Part shown: in pieces, positions 26,701-39,669 of the stretch
Layout: each line of letters starts with the position of its first letter
How positions within the stretch are numbered: position 1 is the first letter of the stretch
Assembly: GCF_000189635.1 (NCBI RefSeq)
Contig: NW_002476396.1
Span: forward strand, 124,001 to 188,000
DNA from: Tetrahymena thermophila SB210
Lineage: Eukaryota; Ciliophora; Oligohymenophorea; Hymenostomatida; Tetrahymenidae
Direction of reading: 5' to 3'
DNA: 64,000 nucleotides
Position numbers and translations under genes: made by a program
The notes under the pieces: generated by a model
Databases searched by the model: none
What the model was told of the DNA's origin: nothing
The model's input: only the letters and a program-made list of their open reading frames with translations

Positions 26701-26782
26701 ATACATCAAAAATATAAATTTTTATGCATGAAAATAATTTTATTTTTAGAAATTTATTTATTTATTTATTTATTTAACTTTT
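23726..26782. other. Spacer between antigen genes 2 and 3
   Basis: AT-rich, no gene. It starts with the conserved antigen 5' flank and continues with the cttacgcaagca spacer block, aligned with 20700-22400. Two differences stand out against that copy: a 174-bp insertion carrying an LRR exon (25279-25452), and a block at about 26125-26500 that is missing before antigen 2 but present before antigen 4. Confidence 0.65.
25279..25452 (-). other. Orphan LRR exon plus intron piece inserted in antigen spacer
   Basis: On the minus strand, intron-like sequence ends in atttaaaaag and is followed by an exon-like stretch, 25354 down to 25279. It reads in the LRR phase as RNYIGDTGTLALASALKN, then the conserved C-T-N-L-T-N-L, and stops about 15 bases before the usual 5' splice site. 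This is the same exon-plus-intron unit that builds the LRR genes 14-31 kb away, but the residues are not a close copy of any exon there. The homologous spacer near 21428 lacks it and runs straight through (cttaatat then ctttcaat). It is a relic, not a gene. Confidence 0.8.
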
Positions 26783-28162
26783 TCAAATTAAAATAGCTAA
26801 TAACATCATAAGTGCTAAGATTTTAAGATTTGTAGAATTTGTATTAACATTAATACTTTATGATTCGGAAGTTTCCTTATCATTCTTTTCTGAACTTGAA
26901 TTGCTGCCTGAAGATCCAGAATTACTGTTACTGCCTGATGAACCTGAACTAGATGATCCTATCTTAACGCAACCTACTCCACCCTTTGTTGTTGCAACTT
27001 TACCTGTGTATCCGTACTTGCATTTACATACATTATCGACATAATTTAATCTTTCAGCATATTAATCAAAACATTTACAAAAGCCCATTCCGCCTTCTTC
27101 ATTATAAGAATTTTCAGGGCAAGCTTTGCATTTTGCAGCATGAGCATTAGATCCGTACCCGTCAGCAGTTTCTTCAACAAAGTAATTTTCAATACATTAA
27201 TAACAACTTCTAATACTTGCTTTGTCACCAGTATTACAACCATGACATTAATTAGAAAGAGTTAATTCAGGACATTTTTCACATTTATCACCGTATTCAG
27301 CTTTCTATCCATAATATCCTTTATTGCAAGCACATCTACCATCATACTTGGAGGCATTATCAGCACATGCAGGTTCACATCCTGATTCATATCTATCATT
27401 AGATGTTTTCCCAGTATAACCTGCTTTACAAACACAAGTTGTAACGGTATCTGATAATTTGTCTGCTAATCTATCAACACAAGAGCAACTTGCAACTGAT
27501 CCAACATCTGTTTACACAGAAGAATAAGATTTTTCTGGGCATTTTGAACATTAAGCTGGTTAACCAGTTGCTGGATCTGCGGCTTTAGTCATAAAATAAG
27601 TTTTCTTTTNNNNNNNNNNNNNNNNNNNNNNNNNNNNNNNNNNNNNNNNNNNNNNNNNNNNNNNNNNNNNNNNNNNNNNNNNNNNNNNNNNNNNNNNNNN
27701 NNNNNNNNNTTTTTGCTTATCAAAAGGAACAGCGCCTTCACTTCCACAAGGTAAGCAAACTTTTTTACCATCTTTATTATTCCAATAGTAACCATCTTCA
27801 CATTCTAAGCATGCTTAAGCTTCAGTTTTGACATCTTCTCCATTTGTATGAATTGTAGTCATGGAATGCTCAGGACATTTAGCGCAAGTAGCAGGTTACT
27901 CTTTAGTTGCTTTACCTGTAACATAGTAATTATATTAACATTTTTTACAATCTGCAGCAGTAGCCTTATCATAGGTGTTATAATACAAACCAGGGAAAGA
28001 AGTAGTATTATCTGGGCATTGAACACATTTATCAGCACTTACACCATAGTATCCTTCTTTGCAAACGCAGTTATCTGATTTTAAGAAACTATTTTCTGGG
28101 CATTCTTTTTAGGCTAAAGCAAGTATGCCTAACAAAGCAAGTATTATGAATTATTTTTTCAT
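26783..28162 (-). CDS. GPI-type cysteine-rich surface antigen 3 (contains assembly gap)
   Basis: Near-identical duplicate of antigen 2, interrupted by 100 Ns (27610-27709). By alignment with antigen 2 the gap should hold only about 31-33 bases, including the codons around a C-x-x-C pair, so 100 is a placeholder and the true protein is probably about 436 residues. All other landmarks are present: signal peptide, Cys repeats, short Ser/Gly/Asn stalk, hydrophobic C-terminus and TGA stop. With the placeholder the outer parts stay in the same frame by chance (1380 bp); an extra T at the left gap edge suggests poor base calls there. A short patch near 27375-27410 resembles antigen 1 more than antigen 2. 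Confidence 0.85.
27610..27709. other. Assembly gap (100 N)
   Basis: A run of exactly 100 N inside antigen gene 3, a standard placeholder length. It falls where two almost identical gene copies would confuse assembly. Confidence 0.98.
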
Positions 28163-31100
28163 TTTTGTATTGAACTTAAGGTTTTTATTCTTTAGATTAA
28201 TTATTAATTTGATTTGAATTATATTTTTTTGTTTTATCTGTTTTGCAATTTATAATAGTGGGAATACTTATTTAGTTAAATAAAGTTTGAAACCAAAATT
28301 AATTTTAGAAAGTTATAAATTTTGATGGTAGCTTGATCGTACTATTTGAAAAAGGCTAGCATTCAGTAATAGTTTGCGTATAATTTAACTGATTGATTTT
28401 AATAAATTTGTGAGTCGTATCTGCTAGATTAATAAATTTGATTAAAATTTGAGTATTAGTTTTTAACAAAATTCACAATTTTAATAAACCAACGGGTGAG
28501 TCAAATTTTGTTTAAATTGTCTAAAATTAATGATTAATTTAAATCAATAAATAAATTGGTTATCATGAAGCTAGTAAAATATTTGAAAATATAATTTTGA
28601 AAAATAACATAGCACATTTACAAATTTAAAATATTTTAGTAAACTCTCTTTTTCAAAATTAGTATTATTAAATACTTAATTTAATATTTAACAAGTAATA
28701 AAAATCTATTTTTATCATCATGATTTTTATGAAGATACTTTCATCAATAAAGATTAATAAAAAATTAATAGTAATAGTTAGCGAGCTACAATTATTTTTG
28801 TTTCAAGCTATTGATTGTTAATTAACGCATGCACATATTTTTACAAAATATTTGGTCCATTAAAAAATATTAATTCTGAAAAAATTAAGTTATATTTTTT
28901 GATATTTTATAAAATCCTTAATCTATTTAAAAAAAATATTTTCATAGGGGAAGCTAATTATTTTATGGTGATAACTTTAAATTTAATACAAACATAAACT
29001 TTAAATTTAAGCAAACTAGAGTGATTAAATATAAAGATAATAACCCCCTAAATAAAAATAATCGACTATAAATTTGAAATTATATCTCATAAGTATATCA
29101 TACTGATTTTAGTATTTACTAGCAAAAAACTATGAATTTACATTTAGCAAGTAAGATTAACAATTATAAAATATTAATAAGTTAAATCAACAGTATCTTG
29201 AAGTTAATTAATTAATTATTTCACTTAAATTTATATGGTACTATTTCATTAATTATCTTATTTTGTTAGTAATATCAGGTTTTCATAACTATTTTAAATC
29301 AGTTTGAAATTTAGCGTTCAAGCTAAAGTTATAAAAAAATGAATGTAATAATTTATTTTTATCATATTTTTGAAGATAATTAATTAATTATTTCACTTAA
29401 ATTTATATGGTACTATTTCATTAATTATCTTATTTTGTTAGTAATATCAGGTTTTCATAACTATTTTAAATCAGTTTGAAATTTAGCGTTCAAGCTAAAG
29501 TTATAAAAAAATGAATGTAATAATTTATTTTTATCATATTTTTGAAGTAATTATTTTTATGAGCGAGCTGCCATTTACATGATAATTTTTTTTTGTGAAT
29601 GAAATAAGAACCAACAATTAAATGAGTGAAAATTTCTAATAAAAGGATATATAATGGCCTATTATTTTATAATCAAAAGATTTAGATAGTTTTATTTTAT
29701 AATGAAAAGGAAATATAAAGGCTTATCTTATTTATAATCAAAGGATATAAAAAATATCATATCATATTTTTAATTAATAGATGTACTGCTTTATCTACAC
29801 AACAAAATTATGATTTTTTTGAAGCTCTCAAGATTAAAAAAATTACTACAAAGTATTTGAATAAAATTCTTGTGAATAAGTTATGATCAAACAGAATAAA
29901 GATTAGACTATCTTGATGAAGTTTCATTTAGTTATTAGTAATTTGACTTAGATAATTCTTATAAGCTTAACAAGTAATTAAACACATATAAAAAATTAAA
30001 ATCACTAATAGGATAAAAAACTAAATTACACTACTTATTTTGATTAAGTCATTTTTTGGCTGTTTTATTATTGATGGATCAATAAGGCGACTAGTAATTT
30101 AGTTTGTATTAGTTTTCTAATTTAATTAAATTAGTATATGATATAATTAATATTAATTACTATTTACTTCTATTAGAGTAAACTTACGCAATCACTATAA
30201 CTTTACTAAATATCTTTAAATTAATAAAATATCGTCTATCGTCTTCATTTTTCAAAATATACTTTAATCAAAATGAAACATTTTTTCCTAATTATTATTT
30301 TTGGTATTCAAAAAGTTAGCTAATATTTTATAATTTCTATTTTAAAATGTTATTTTTTATTAGTAACAGAAGATTTTTTAAAGTTTTAAATTTACTTTTT
30401 AACTAAAAAAGATTGTTTGGTTATTGTTCATATTTTATTAGGTATTGATTAATTCTAAAATAAAAAATTTATTATTACAAAAAATAAATGGTTTTTTCAA
30501 GAAATAAGCTTTTAGTATCAAACAAAATATTATTTAAAATTAAAAAATTAATTTTAATAGTAAAATAGATTTAAAATGCCTTATAAAAAAAGTTATGTTA
30601 TGCACAAATAAATTACTTAGATATTTTTGCTATTGCTTTACTTAATTTGCTTAGCAACTATTTTAAGTAAATTAAACATAATAATTCTATCAAAACCAAT
30701 AACTATTACTTATAAATTATTTAACTGTAATCAATAAATTAAAGATAAAAGAGTGAATATTAATTAATTATCTATCTATTCATAGCGAATTGTTCTACCA
30801 ATATTCAGATAATTATCAACTCTTAATCTTACTTTTTTACTAGAAGTTAATAATTTAAGGCTTATAAATTCTGCTCAAAATCTCACTTTTTAAAGTAGAT
30901 AAATATAAAAATTACAAAATTTAAAATATAATTTATGTCAATGTAGATTATGCTATTATAATTGGATACGACGCTATTTATTTATACAACATTATAGCAC
31001 TTCCAGGTATTAATTAAATTCTTGTGGCTGTGGAAAAATAAGAATTTAATTACTGGATTTATTTGCTATAAATAAAGTAGATTAATTAAATAAATAATTT

Positions 31101-31444
31101 GATTTTTTATCATAAAATCTTTGCTTTATGATATTTTAATTAAACTAATTATGTAATTTCAGATATTAAATTTTTAATTTATAGTAGATTTTAATTTTAT
31201 AATATAACATGTTTAATTATTTTTAAGAAAAATGTTAATTAATTATTTAATAATCAAATAATTTCATACTAAAAATAAATAGAAGTAAAATCTTGGTTGG
31301 ATTCCATAAAGTTAAAGGATATATGGTATGCGATATGAATTTAATTGAAAAAATAAGCAAATTATATATATATATATATATTTATACATCAAAATTTTAT
31401 GTAAGAAATAATTTTATTATAAGAAATATATTTATTTAACTTAT
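28163..31444. other. Spacer between antigen genes 3 and 4
   Basis: AT-rich, no gene. It contains the conserved antigen 5' flank (28163-29060), a perfect or near-perfect 172-bp tandem duplication, one copy of the cttacgcaagca block (about 29880-30850) and the block at about 30930-31250 shared with 26130-26480. Confidence 0.6.
29205..29548. repeat. 172-bp tandem duplication
   Basis: Two adjacent copies (about 29205-29376 and 29377-29548) are essentially identical from taattatttcacttaaatt through tgaatgtaataatttattttt. Related single copies in other antigen spacers (about 20740, 24580) are diverged, so this duplication is very recent. Confidence 0.9.
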
Positions 31445-32875
31445 TCAAATTAAAATAGCTAATTACATCATAAGTGCTAAAATTTAAAGGTTTGCAGAAT
31501 TAGTATTGACATTAATACTTTAGGATTCTGATGTTTCCTTATCTTTCTTTCCTGAATTTTCATTGTTAATTGAAGATCCTGAATTGTTATTGTTGCCTGA
31601 AGAACCAGAATTGCTACTACCATTGCCTGAAGTACCAGAATTGTTATTACTATTACCAGAAGAACCAGAGTTGCTACTGCTATTTCCTGATGATCCAGAA
31701 TTACTGTTACTACCTGATGAACCTGAATTGGATGATCCTTCCTTAACACATCCAGTTCCATCCTTTGTTGTGGCAACATTCCCTGTATATCCGTACTTGC
31801 ATTCACATTTTGTACTGCTGTAATTTAAGCTGTCGGCATATTTATCAAAGCATTTACAAAAACCATGTCCGCCTTCTTCATTATAAGAATTTTCAGGACA
31901 GGCTTTGCATGTTGCAGCCTTAGCGTCAGGGCCAAATCCGCCAGCAAATTCTACAATATAGTAATTTTCAATACATGAATTACAACTAGTAATCTTTCCT
32001 CTTTCTTCACCAGTATTACAATCTCCACGATGACATTGATTAGAGATAGTAAGCTCAGGACATTTTTCGCATTTACCTCCATAAGCAGCATTTATTCCAT
32101 AGTATCCTTTTTTGCAAGCACATTTACCATCATATTTGGATGCATTTTCAGCACATGCTACTTCACATCCTGAAACTGCAGAACTATTAGATACTTACCC
32201 AGCATAACCTGCTTTACATTTACAAGTTTGAACGCTTTCTGATAATTTTTCAGCTAGTCTATCCTCACAAGAGCAATTTGCAATTGATCCAACATCTGTT
32301 TATATAGTACTACCAGAGTATTCTGGGCATTTTGAGCATTAGGCTGCTGTACCAGCTTTTTCATCTGCAGCTTTAGTCATAAAGTAACCTGCTTAGCAGT
32401 TATTGCAAAATGAGGGATTTTTTCCAGTTTATTCCTTATCAGCAGGAATAGCTCCTTCGCTTCCGCAAGGTGAGCAAACTCTTTTACCACTAGAATTATC
32501 CCAATAGTAACCATATTCGCATTCTGTGCAAGCTTCAGCTTCAGTTTAGACATCTTCTAATTATCTTCTATTTATGGAATGATCAGGACATTTAGAGCAA
32601 GTAGCAGATTTTTCTTTAGTTGCTTTACCTGTAACATAGTAATTGTTTTAACATTTTCTACAATCTCCAGCAGTAGCTTCAGGGTAAGTGTTATAATATA
32701 AACCAGGAAAAGAAGTAGTATTATCTGGGCATTTAAGGCATTTATCAGCACTCTCGCTATAGTATCCTGCCTTACAAACACATTTATCATCTTTTAGGAA
32801 ACTATTTTCTGGGCATTGTTCTTCGGCTAAAGCAAATATACCTAACAAAGCAAACACTATCAATTATTTTTTCAT
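31445..32875 (-). CDS. GPI-type cysteine-rich surface antigen 4
   Basis: A 476-residue intact frame. Signal peptide (MKKQLIVFALLGIFALA), then Cys-rich repeats aligned throughout with antigens 1-3 but clearly diverged (for example CPDNTTSFPGLYYNTYPEA near residue 45 and CHRGDCNTGEERGK in the second half, which has two extra Cys-flanking residues). The Ser/Gly/Asn stalk is the longest of the first four, about 75 residues of degenerate SGSSGN-type units. The C-terminus is hydrophobic with Gln in place of Leu at two sites (Leu-Gln-Ile and Met-Gln-Leu), encoded by TAA. It is probably still GPI-anchored, though those polar residues make the tail less typical. Confidence 0.9.
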
Positions 32876-35800
32876 TTTTTTTTAAACTTGAGATATTTAA
32901 TTTTTAGATTGATTTTTAATTTGATTTTAATTATAATTTTTATGTTTTATCTGTTTTGCAATTTATAATTGTTTGAAGACTTAATTATTTGCTTAATATA
33001 CATATATACATACATATATGCAGTTTGAATCCAAAATTAATTTTAGAAAGTTATAAATTTGATAATTGCTTCATCATACAATTTGAAAAAGGCAGCAGTA
33101 TTCAGTAATAGTTTGCGTATAATTTAACTGATTAATTTTTTAATAAATAAGTTGAGGTCTATTCGTTCTATTAATTTGATTATGTATGACTTCAGTACTT
33201 ATTTTTAATAAAATTGCAAATTTAATAAACCAGCTGGAGAGTCAAATTTTTATTAAATTGTCTAAAATTAAGTGCATTAATTTATAATCAATAAACAAGT
33301 TAGCTCTCACTAAGCTAGTAAATCTTTGCTTGAAAATGAAATTTTGAATAAAAAAAATTGCACATTTATAATTTCATAATAGTAAACTAAATAATGAAGA
33401 ATTTGTATTATATAAAGCGTAACTTAACAATTTACGAATAATAATAATAATAATATTCTCTTTAACTATAACTCTTTATCAAGATATGAAATAAAGATAT
33501 TTTCATCAATAAAAATGAATAGATAGTAATAGTTAATCAAGTAACAATTATTTATCTGTGTTTGTTTAAGCTATTTAGAATGCATATATTAGATCTATTA
33601 GAAAATACTTAATTTTAAAGAAATTAATTTTTTTTTTTGACATTATAATAATATCTTTTATAAAAAATAATATAAATAAATAAATATTTTTCACCAGGGA
33701 TATTAATAAATCATTTTAATTAACTTTATTTATTTTAGAAAACTAAATAATAAAAATTTTTATAATACGTGATACATATAAAAGTAACCCACCCCCTATA
33801 AAGGAATCGCGCTATCTTATTATAAGTCTTTTTAAAAAATATTGATTGATACTTCTTTATATAATTTACTTGTATTTTTTAAATGTATTCCAATTAATTT
33901 GCTCAGTCAGTCAGTATTTATTAGCAAAAATTTATTAATTTACAATCAGCAAGATTAATCAGAAACTAATTAATTAATACTAATGAGTTAGCTTAATATA
34001 ACTTGATAAAATTAATTAATTATTTTTCTTCAATTTATTTAGTACTAACTAACTATCTTATTGATTTATTTACTTATGATTTTGTTAGTTATAGTTCATT
34101 TTGATATCTAGTTTTAATCAATACAAAATTTAGCTTGTAATATTTTTTTAGCTTTCGCTCAAATAGCTTTGAGATAACCAAAAATATTAAATAAAATAAT
34201 TATTATAATTACAAGATAAATTTCATTATTTTATTTTAAAATTTTACTTGATTAGAAATGGCATAAATTAAATTCAGAGTATTTTTTGAAGCAATATGAA
34301 CAATAATATAAGTAGTTGGTATTATAAAAATAAGAGAGAGAAAAATAAAATATAGGTTATTTTACATGCGTAATAGATAATCAAAAAAATATTTTATCTA
34401 AGTGAGGATATTATGCTTTATTTATCCTTGATTAAAGCCATATTAACAATATTTTGTTGATATTTATTCAATATAAACAAAGATATTTTTTATATTAGAG
34501 CCATAGTAAGTTTTAAAATGTGCAAAAGATCAAAAAAATATTCATTTTTTGAATAAAATTTCTAATGAACATGATCTGGTCAAATAAAAGGAACAGTGAA
34601 AAATGATGATTAAAACCCTTTAAATTCTTATGACTTAAATTTAAATAGCTATAAGAAGCTGATTATAAACAAATTTATAAATTTTTTTAACAAATAAAAC
34701 AGTAAAAGATTATGTTAAATAATACAGCGAAAGCGAAGCTGTTTTATTATTGATCAAAAAATTTACTAGTAATTTAATTAGTAATAATATTCTGAACACA
34801 ATTTAATCTATTAAATTAACATATAATTTCATGTATAGGTATATTAAAATTATAATTAACTAGCGTAACTATTAAAATTTTACTTATCAGTCTCATTTTT
34901 TTAAAGTAAAAATGGAGTATTTATTCTATCTTTTTGTTCACTTTTATTTTATTAACCAAAAAAAAAGTTAAAGTTTATTTATTAACTTCTCTCATATTAA
35001 TATATGAATGTTTGTTGTATGTATGTATTACTAATCAAAATCAACTATTACTGAAACAAACATTTACAAGCTTTAATTATTCAAACATATAAAATAAATG
35101 AATGAAAATTAATAATTTGTTTCATGCAAATTATTCTACTTAAATTTAGTTATAGTCAATACCTTTAATATTACATTTTTATTAGAAGATAATTATTTCA
35201 GCTATTTTAATTATGAGCTAACTATCTTCTTTATTTAATGTAAATTTTAGAAAATATTAACAAACCAAAAAATGTTTCTTTTGGTATCTATGGATGGATA
35301 GTCCATCTAATTTTATCTTATTCCTTACTAAACAAAATAGTTTTAAAATACAAGAGACATTAGTATCTAAATATTTCTAAAATCAACAAAATCAAAACAA
35401 AAAAATAGCATATAATTTGGTTAAGCAAACAAGCTTTTAAATACTAAGTAAAAAATATTTATATTACATTTGATTGAAATTTTTGCTTTCAACTAGTATC
35501 ATAATTAATCAAAATTAATGAATGTAAAAAATAATTAAAAATAATTAAATTAATGTAATCAATATCAACTATTACCTAATAAAAATGTATGATTAATTTT
35601 GAAAATATTCTTGAATGGAAATCAATTATTTGTCCATCATTTATTCATAGTAAATTAAAGCAAGTACTTGTTTATAAATCTTACATTTGAATGAGTTCAT
35701 GCTAATAGATAGTAAACATAACTAAGAAATCTAAATCATTACTAAATCCTTTAAAATCATTATTTTCAAAAATTATTATTCTATCTGCTGGTTATTTCAA

Positions 35801-36648
35801 AAAGTAGTGTTTTTATCTGTCAAAACTTAAATATTTAGTTTTTTGATTTAATTTCTTTTTCAACTTACAGATATTTTTATACAAATCACTTTATTTTATC
35901 TTCCATATTTTTGCTTGCTTGCTTTCTTTCTTTCTTTCTTTCTTTCTTTTTGATTATATTGTAGAGTAAAATTCTCAAAAACAAATAATGATTAGTGATT
36001 TAGACAGGGTTCTTTAAGGGTTTTTTGATTGCTTTAAATGTAAATGTTAGTTCTTCTTCATATTTATTTCTGAGACTTTCATTTTATTTAGATGATGTTG
36101 AATTAATCAAGAAAAAAAATGAATTTGATTGCTAAAAACAAATAAATTCTAACTAACTATTATCTTTAAGTACAAAATTAGTATGCTGCGATGTGAGTCT
36201 GTCTGTCTGTCTTCTCTTAATATTTTAATAGTTTTTTATTTCTTTATTTACATCCTTAATATTACCTTCATCTTAATAGCAATTAATTACTTCTACTTTA
36301 GTAATATAAAATTGCAATAATTTTTAGTGTTTTTTTGAAGATAGTAATTTCAGCTTTTTTTAATATAAATAAGTAGAAAATCTAAATAATTAATTTTTAA
36401 AGTAATGAAATAATCTTATAATTAAAGTATTTAAGTTGAACTTTTAAAATCATATTGTAAATCTAATAAATAATAAATATCTAAAATATCTTCATCTTAA
36501 TCAATGTTTTAATTAACTTAATTTTGTTTTTAAAAATAAATGCTGAATTCATTTAAAAAAATATCTTAATTACTTTCATAAGTAGCAAGACACTCACACA
36601 TACATGCATAAAAATACTTTGAAAATATTAATTGATGTATTAAAAATT
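32876..36648. other. Spacer between antigen genes 4 and 5
   Basis: AT-rich, no coding region seen. 32876-33800 is the conserved antigen 5' flank, more diverged than the others. The remainder only weakly resembles the other spacers, consistent with antigen 5 being the oldest branch. A (tttc)n run lies at about 35923-35948. Confidence 0.55.
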
Positions 36649-38100
36649 TCATATTAATATAGCGAATAATATCATAAAAGCTAAAACTTAAAGTTATTTA
36701 GAAGATGTTTTAACATCAGCGTTTTATGATTCTTAGGCTTTATCTTTATTTTCAGTAGATCCAGAATTATTATTATTATTATTGCTATTATTATTATTAT
36801 TATTTCCAGAAGTTCCAGAATTAGTATTATTATTATTGGAAGATCCACTATTACCATTGCTACCATTGGATTATGAATTGTTATTGCTATTAGAAGATCC
36901 AGAATTGTTGTCGCCTTTTTCGGTAGATTCTGGCTCATCTGATTCTTTTACACAACCAGGCCCGTCTTTAGATGTTGCAACATTTCCGGTATATCCATAT
37001 TTGCATTTACACTCAGTGACTGACCAATTTAAATCTGAAGCATTCTTATCAAAACATTAGCACCAGCCTAAAGATCCTTCTGATAAATATGAATTTTTAG
37101 GGCAAGGAACACATTTAGCTCCATGAGCATCATCACCAAACCCACCAGCTTTCTCAATGCCGTAGTAGTTTTCTATACATGCGTAACATTATTTAACATC
37201 ACCATATTTACCAGTATTGCAAGTATCTGTTCCAACGCATGGAGTAGATATAGCAAAATCAGGACATTTCTAACAAGTTTAGCCATAAGAAGCGTCTTTT
37301 CCGTAATAACCTTTATTACATGTACATTTTCCATCTTTGTATGAAGCATTAGTTCCACAAGCAATTTGACATCCAATAGTATCTTTGGATGAATTTTTAG
37401 CAACCTCTCCTGCATATCCTTATTTACATTAGCAAGAAGATACAGTTGAAGATAACTCTTCTGCATTACGATCAAAGCATCTGCAATTTTCAATTGAACC
37501 TACAAAAGATTATTTTGCAGATTAAGAAAATGGTGGGCATTACACACATTCAGCAGATTTACCAGCATCTTTATCTGCACTCTTAGTCATATAGTAATTA
37601 AATGTACAAATATTGCATTGAGAAGCATCTACACCTGAATTTTTGGGGTCTGATGGAGTTGAACCGTTATCTCCGCAAGATTTGCAAACCTTCTTACCAT
37701 CAGAAGTATTCCAATAATAACCTTCATCACAGGAATCACAAGCTTCACTCTCTTTTCTGGCGTAAGACTATTATATACCAGCAATAGAATTATTTTCACA
37801 TTTAGAACAAGTTGCAGCAGAATCTGAGGTAGCATCTTTAGAAACGAAGTAAAATTTTTAACAATACTTGCATGCTGAAACATTGATGCCAGGTCCAGTA
37901 TTATAACTAAGACCTTAACCTTTTAATGAATTAGTATTTTCAGGGCATTACTTGCAATCGTCAGCGCTATTACCGTAATATCCTTCAAGGCAAGCACACT
38001 TACCAGAAAAATCTATCTCACTGTTTGGTGGGCATTTAAGATTTGTATCAGCTAAAGTACTGATAAAGAACAAAGCAAGAATTAAGCAGAGTTTTCTCAT
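36649..38100 (-). CDS. GPI-type cysteine-rich surface antigen 5 (divergent)
   Basis: A 483-residue intact frame, the most diverged of the five. It has a signal peptide (MRKLCLILALFFISTLA), Cys repeats in the same order with C-x-x-C pairs, conserved CDEGYYWNTSDGKK and CTCNKGYYGKDA segments, then a stalk rich in Asn (runs of up to six Asn) with SGSS and SNSN units. The hydrophobic tail is short (FMILFAILI). The Asn runs come from att/aat triplet slippage at about 36765-36830. It has the same orientation as antigens 1-4 and lies at the upstream end of the cluster. Probably the same type of exposed surface protein. Confidence 0.88.
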
Positions 38101-39669
38101 ATTTTTTCGATTTTATTATTTTTAATTTAATTTGAATTATAAATTTTTACTATTGGATGCGCCAGTATTTAAAAGAGAATGTTCTCTTTATAAAACTAAA
38201 TTTATAGAGGTAGATTTTAATAATTGGTTCTAATTTATTCAGTAAGATAGATTTCTTAAATTAATTAACTTTAAAAGTTAATTAATATCAAGTAATACTT
38301 TCGTAACTTTAGCTGGCAGATTTTTTAATTACTAAATTTAAATCTTGTCATATATTAATTTTTTTTTTGGATCTTGATTTATTATCCTTAAATGATAGTA
38401 AAATAGATTGTCATACAAAATAAGAGCTTGAAAATTTTACTTTTTAAAATTAAATGCAAGTAGATCGCTACATTTTTAGATGACAAATAAATTCCCTTAT
38501 ATATTTGTAAAATGTGTGAGTATAAAATTTATAAACAACACTCAAATTTTGTTAAAAGCTAAATAGCATCAATATTATTTGAAAATGCTTTTGAAGAATT
38601 CTATTTATAAAAGCTCATTAAAATATAACTTTGCGTTTTACTAGTAATAATTTAATAGTCTTAATAGATGACTAAAAAAACTACTTTCAAGCATGCGTCA
38701 AAGAAATTTAATCTTAGTGATAGTTATATAAATAACATTCATTAATACGCAAGCTATAAATTTAGTTTTAATAATTTTAGAGAGCAAACTACTAGACTCA
38801 TATAAGTAAATATTAACTAGTAAATAAATCAGTTAGTGATTAATTTTCAAAAGTATAAATAGATTATTTTTAAAATATCTCTCCTAAATTTTCTAAAGTA
38901 AGTGTTAAGATTAAGCAGATCTATAATACTTTAATATTTGCAAAATTTTACAAATTAATTTAAGATAAAACATTGAATACCTTTTAAATAGGTAATAATT
39001 TTGGATCAAGTACTGAAACTTAAATTTTGCTCTTTTTAATTTTGTGAATTCTAATTTTTAACAAATTTAGAATGTAATTTTTAACAATTCAAATCTTAGT
39101 TATACATTTGTTTCATTTATACAATTATATTGCATAAAAATAAAATAATTTTTATTATTTAATATTTGTTGAGTTGATATCTTAAAAAGCTTTATCATAA
39201 TATTAAAATGGCTAAATTTTTGTTTTTTTATTACAAAAAAAATGAATTATAAATCGTTTTTTATTAGTTAAGAAAAAAAATTTTATTATATCAAATTACT
39301 TTTTAAAAAAATCTTTATAATTTAATATATAGTAATTCTCGTATAATAATTTCTTTAGTAAGAAATATACATTTAATAGAATAATATATATTATTAAATA
39401 AATTAAAAAAAATAAAAAAATTTTTGAAGCAGATTTTTGACACCCAAAAAATTTTCAAAAATTTATGGGGGGGGGGGGTGTTAATATATGAGAACTTACA
39501 GTATTTACACATGTAAATAATAATAATAAATCTATACACAAAAATCTATATTTTAGGTTAATTTATCTGATAACAGAATATTCAAGTATAAAACATATTA
39601 TATTAATTAAAGTATTCAAATAAAAAAATTTATTTATAATAATCCATCCGTCTTCATTTCACCAGTTTT
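38101..39669. other. Spacer between antigen gene 5 and LRR gene 1
   Basis: AT-rich with no gene visible. It includes a run of 12 G at 39467-39478. Bases about 39550-39669 are the 3' flank of LRR gene 1 and recur at about 45717-45821 beside LRR gene 2. Confidence 0.55.
39467..39478 (+). repeat. Poly-G run (12 G)
   Basis: Twelve consecutive G residues in otherwise extremely AT-rich DNA. No other run close to this length occurs in the window. It might form a quadruplex with other molecules, or it may be a sequencing artefact. Confidence 0.9.

Noticed and set aside
31563-31823. Leu/Pro/Glu-rich frame on the plus strand (also 36782-37060)
   Set aside because: It is the antisense of the Ser/Gly/Asn stalk repeats of antigens 4 and 5; the minus-strand frame explains it.
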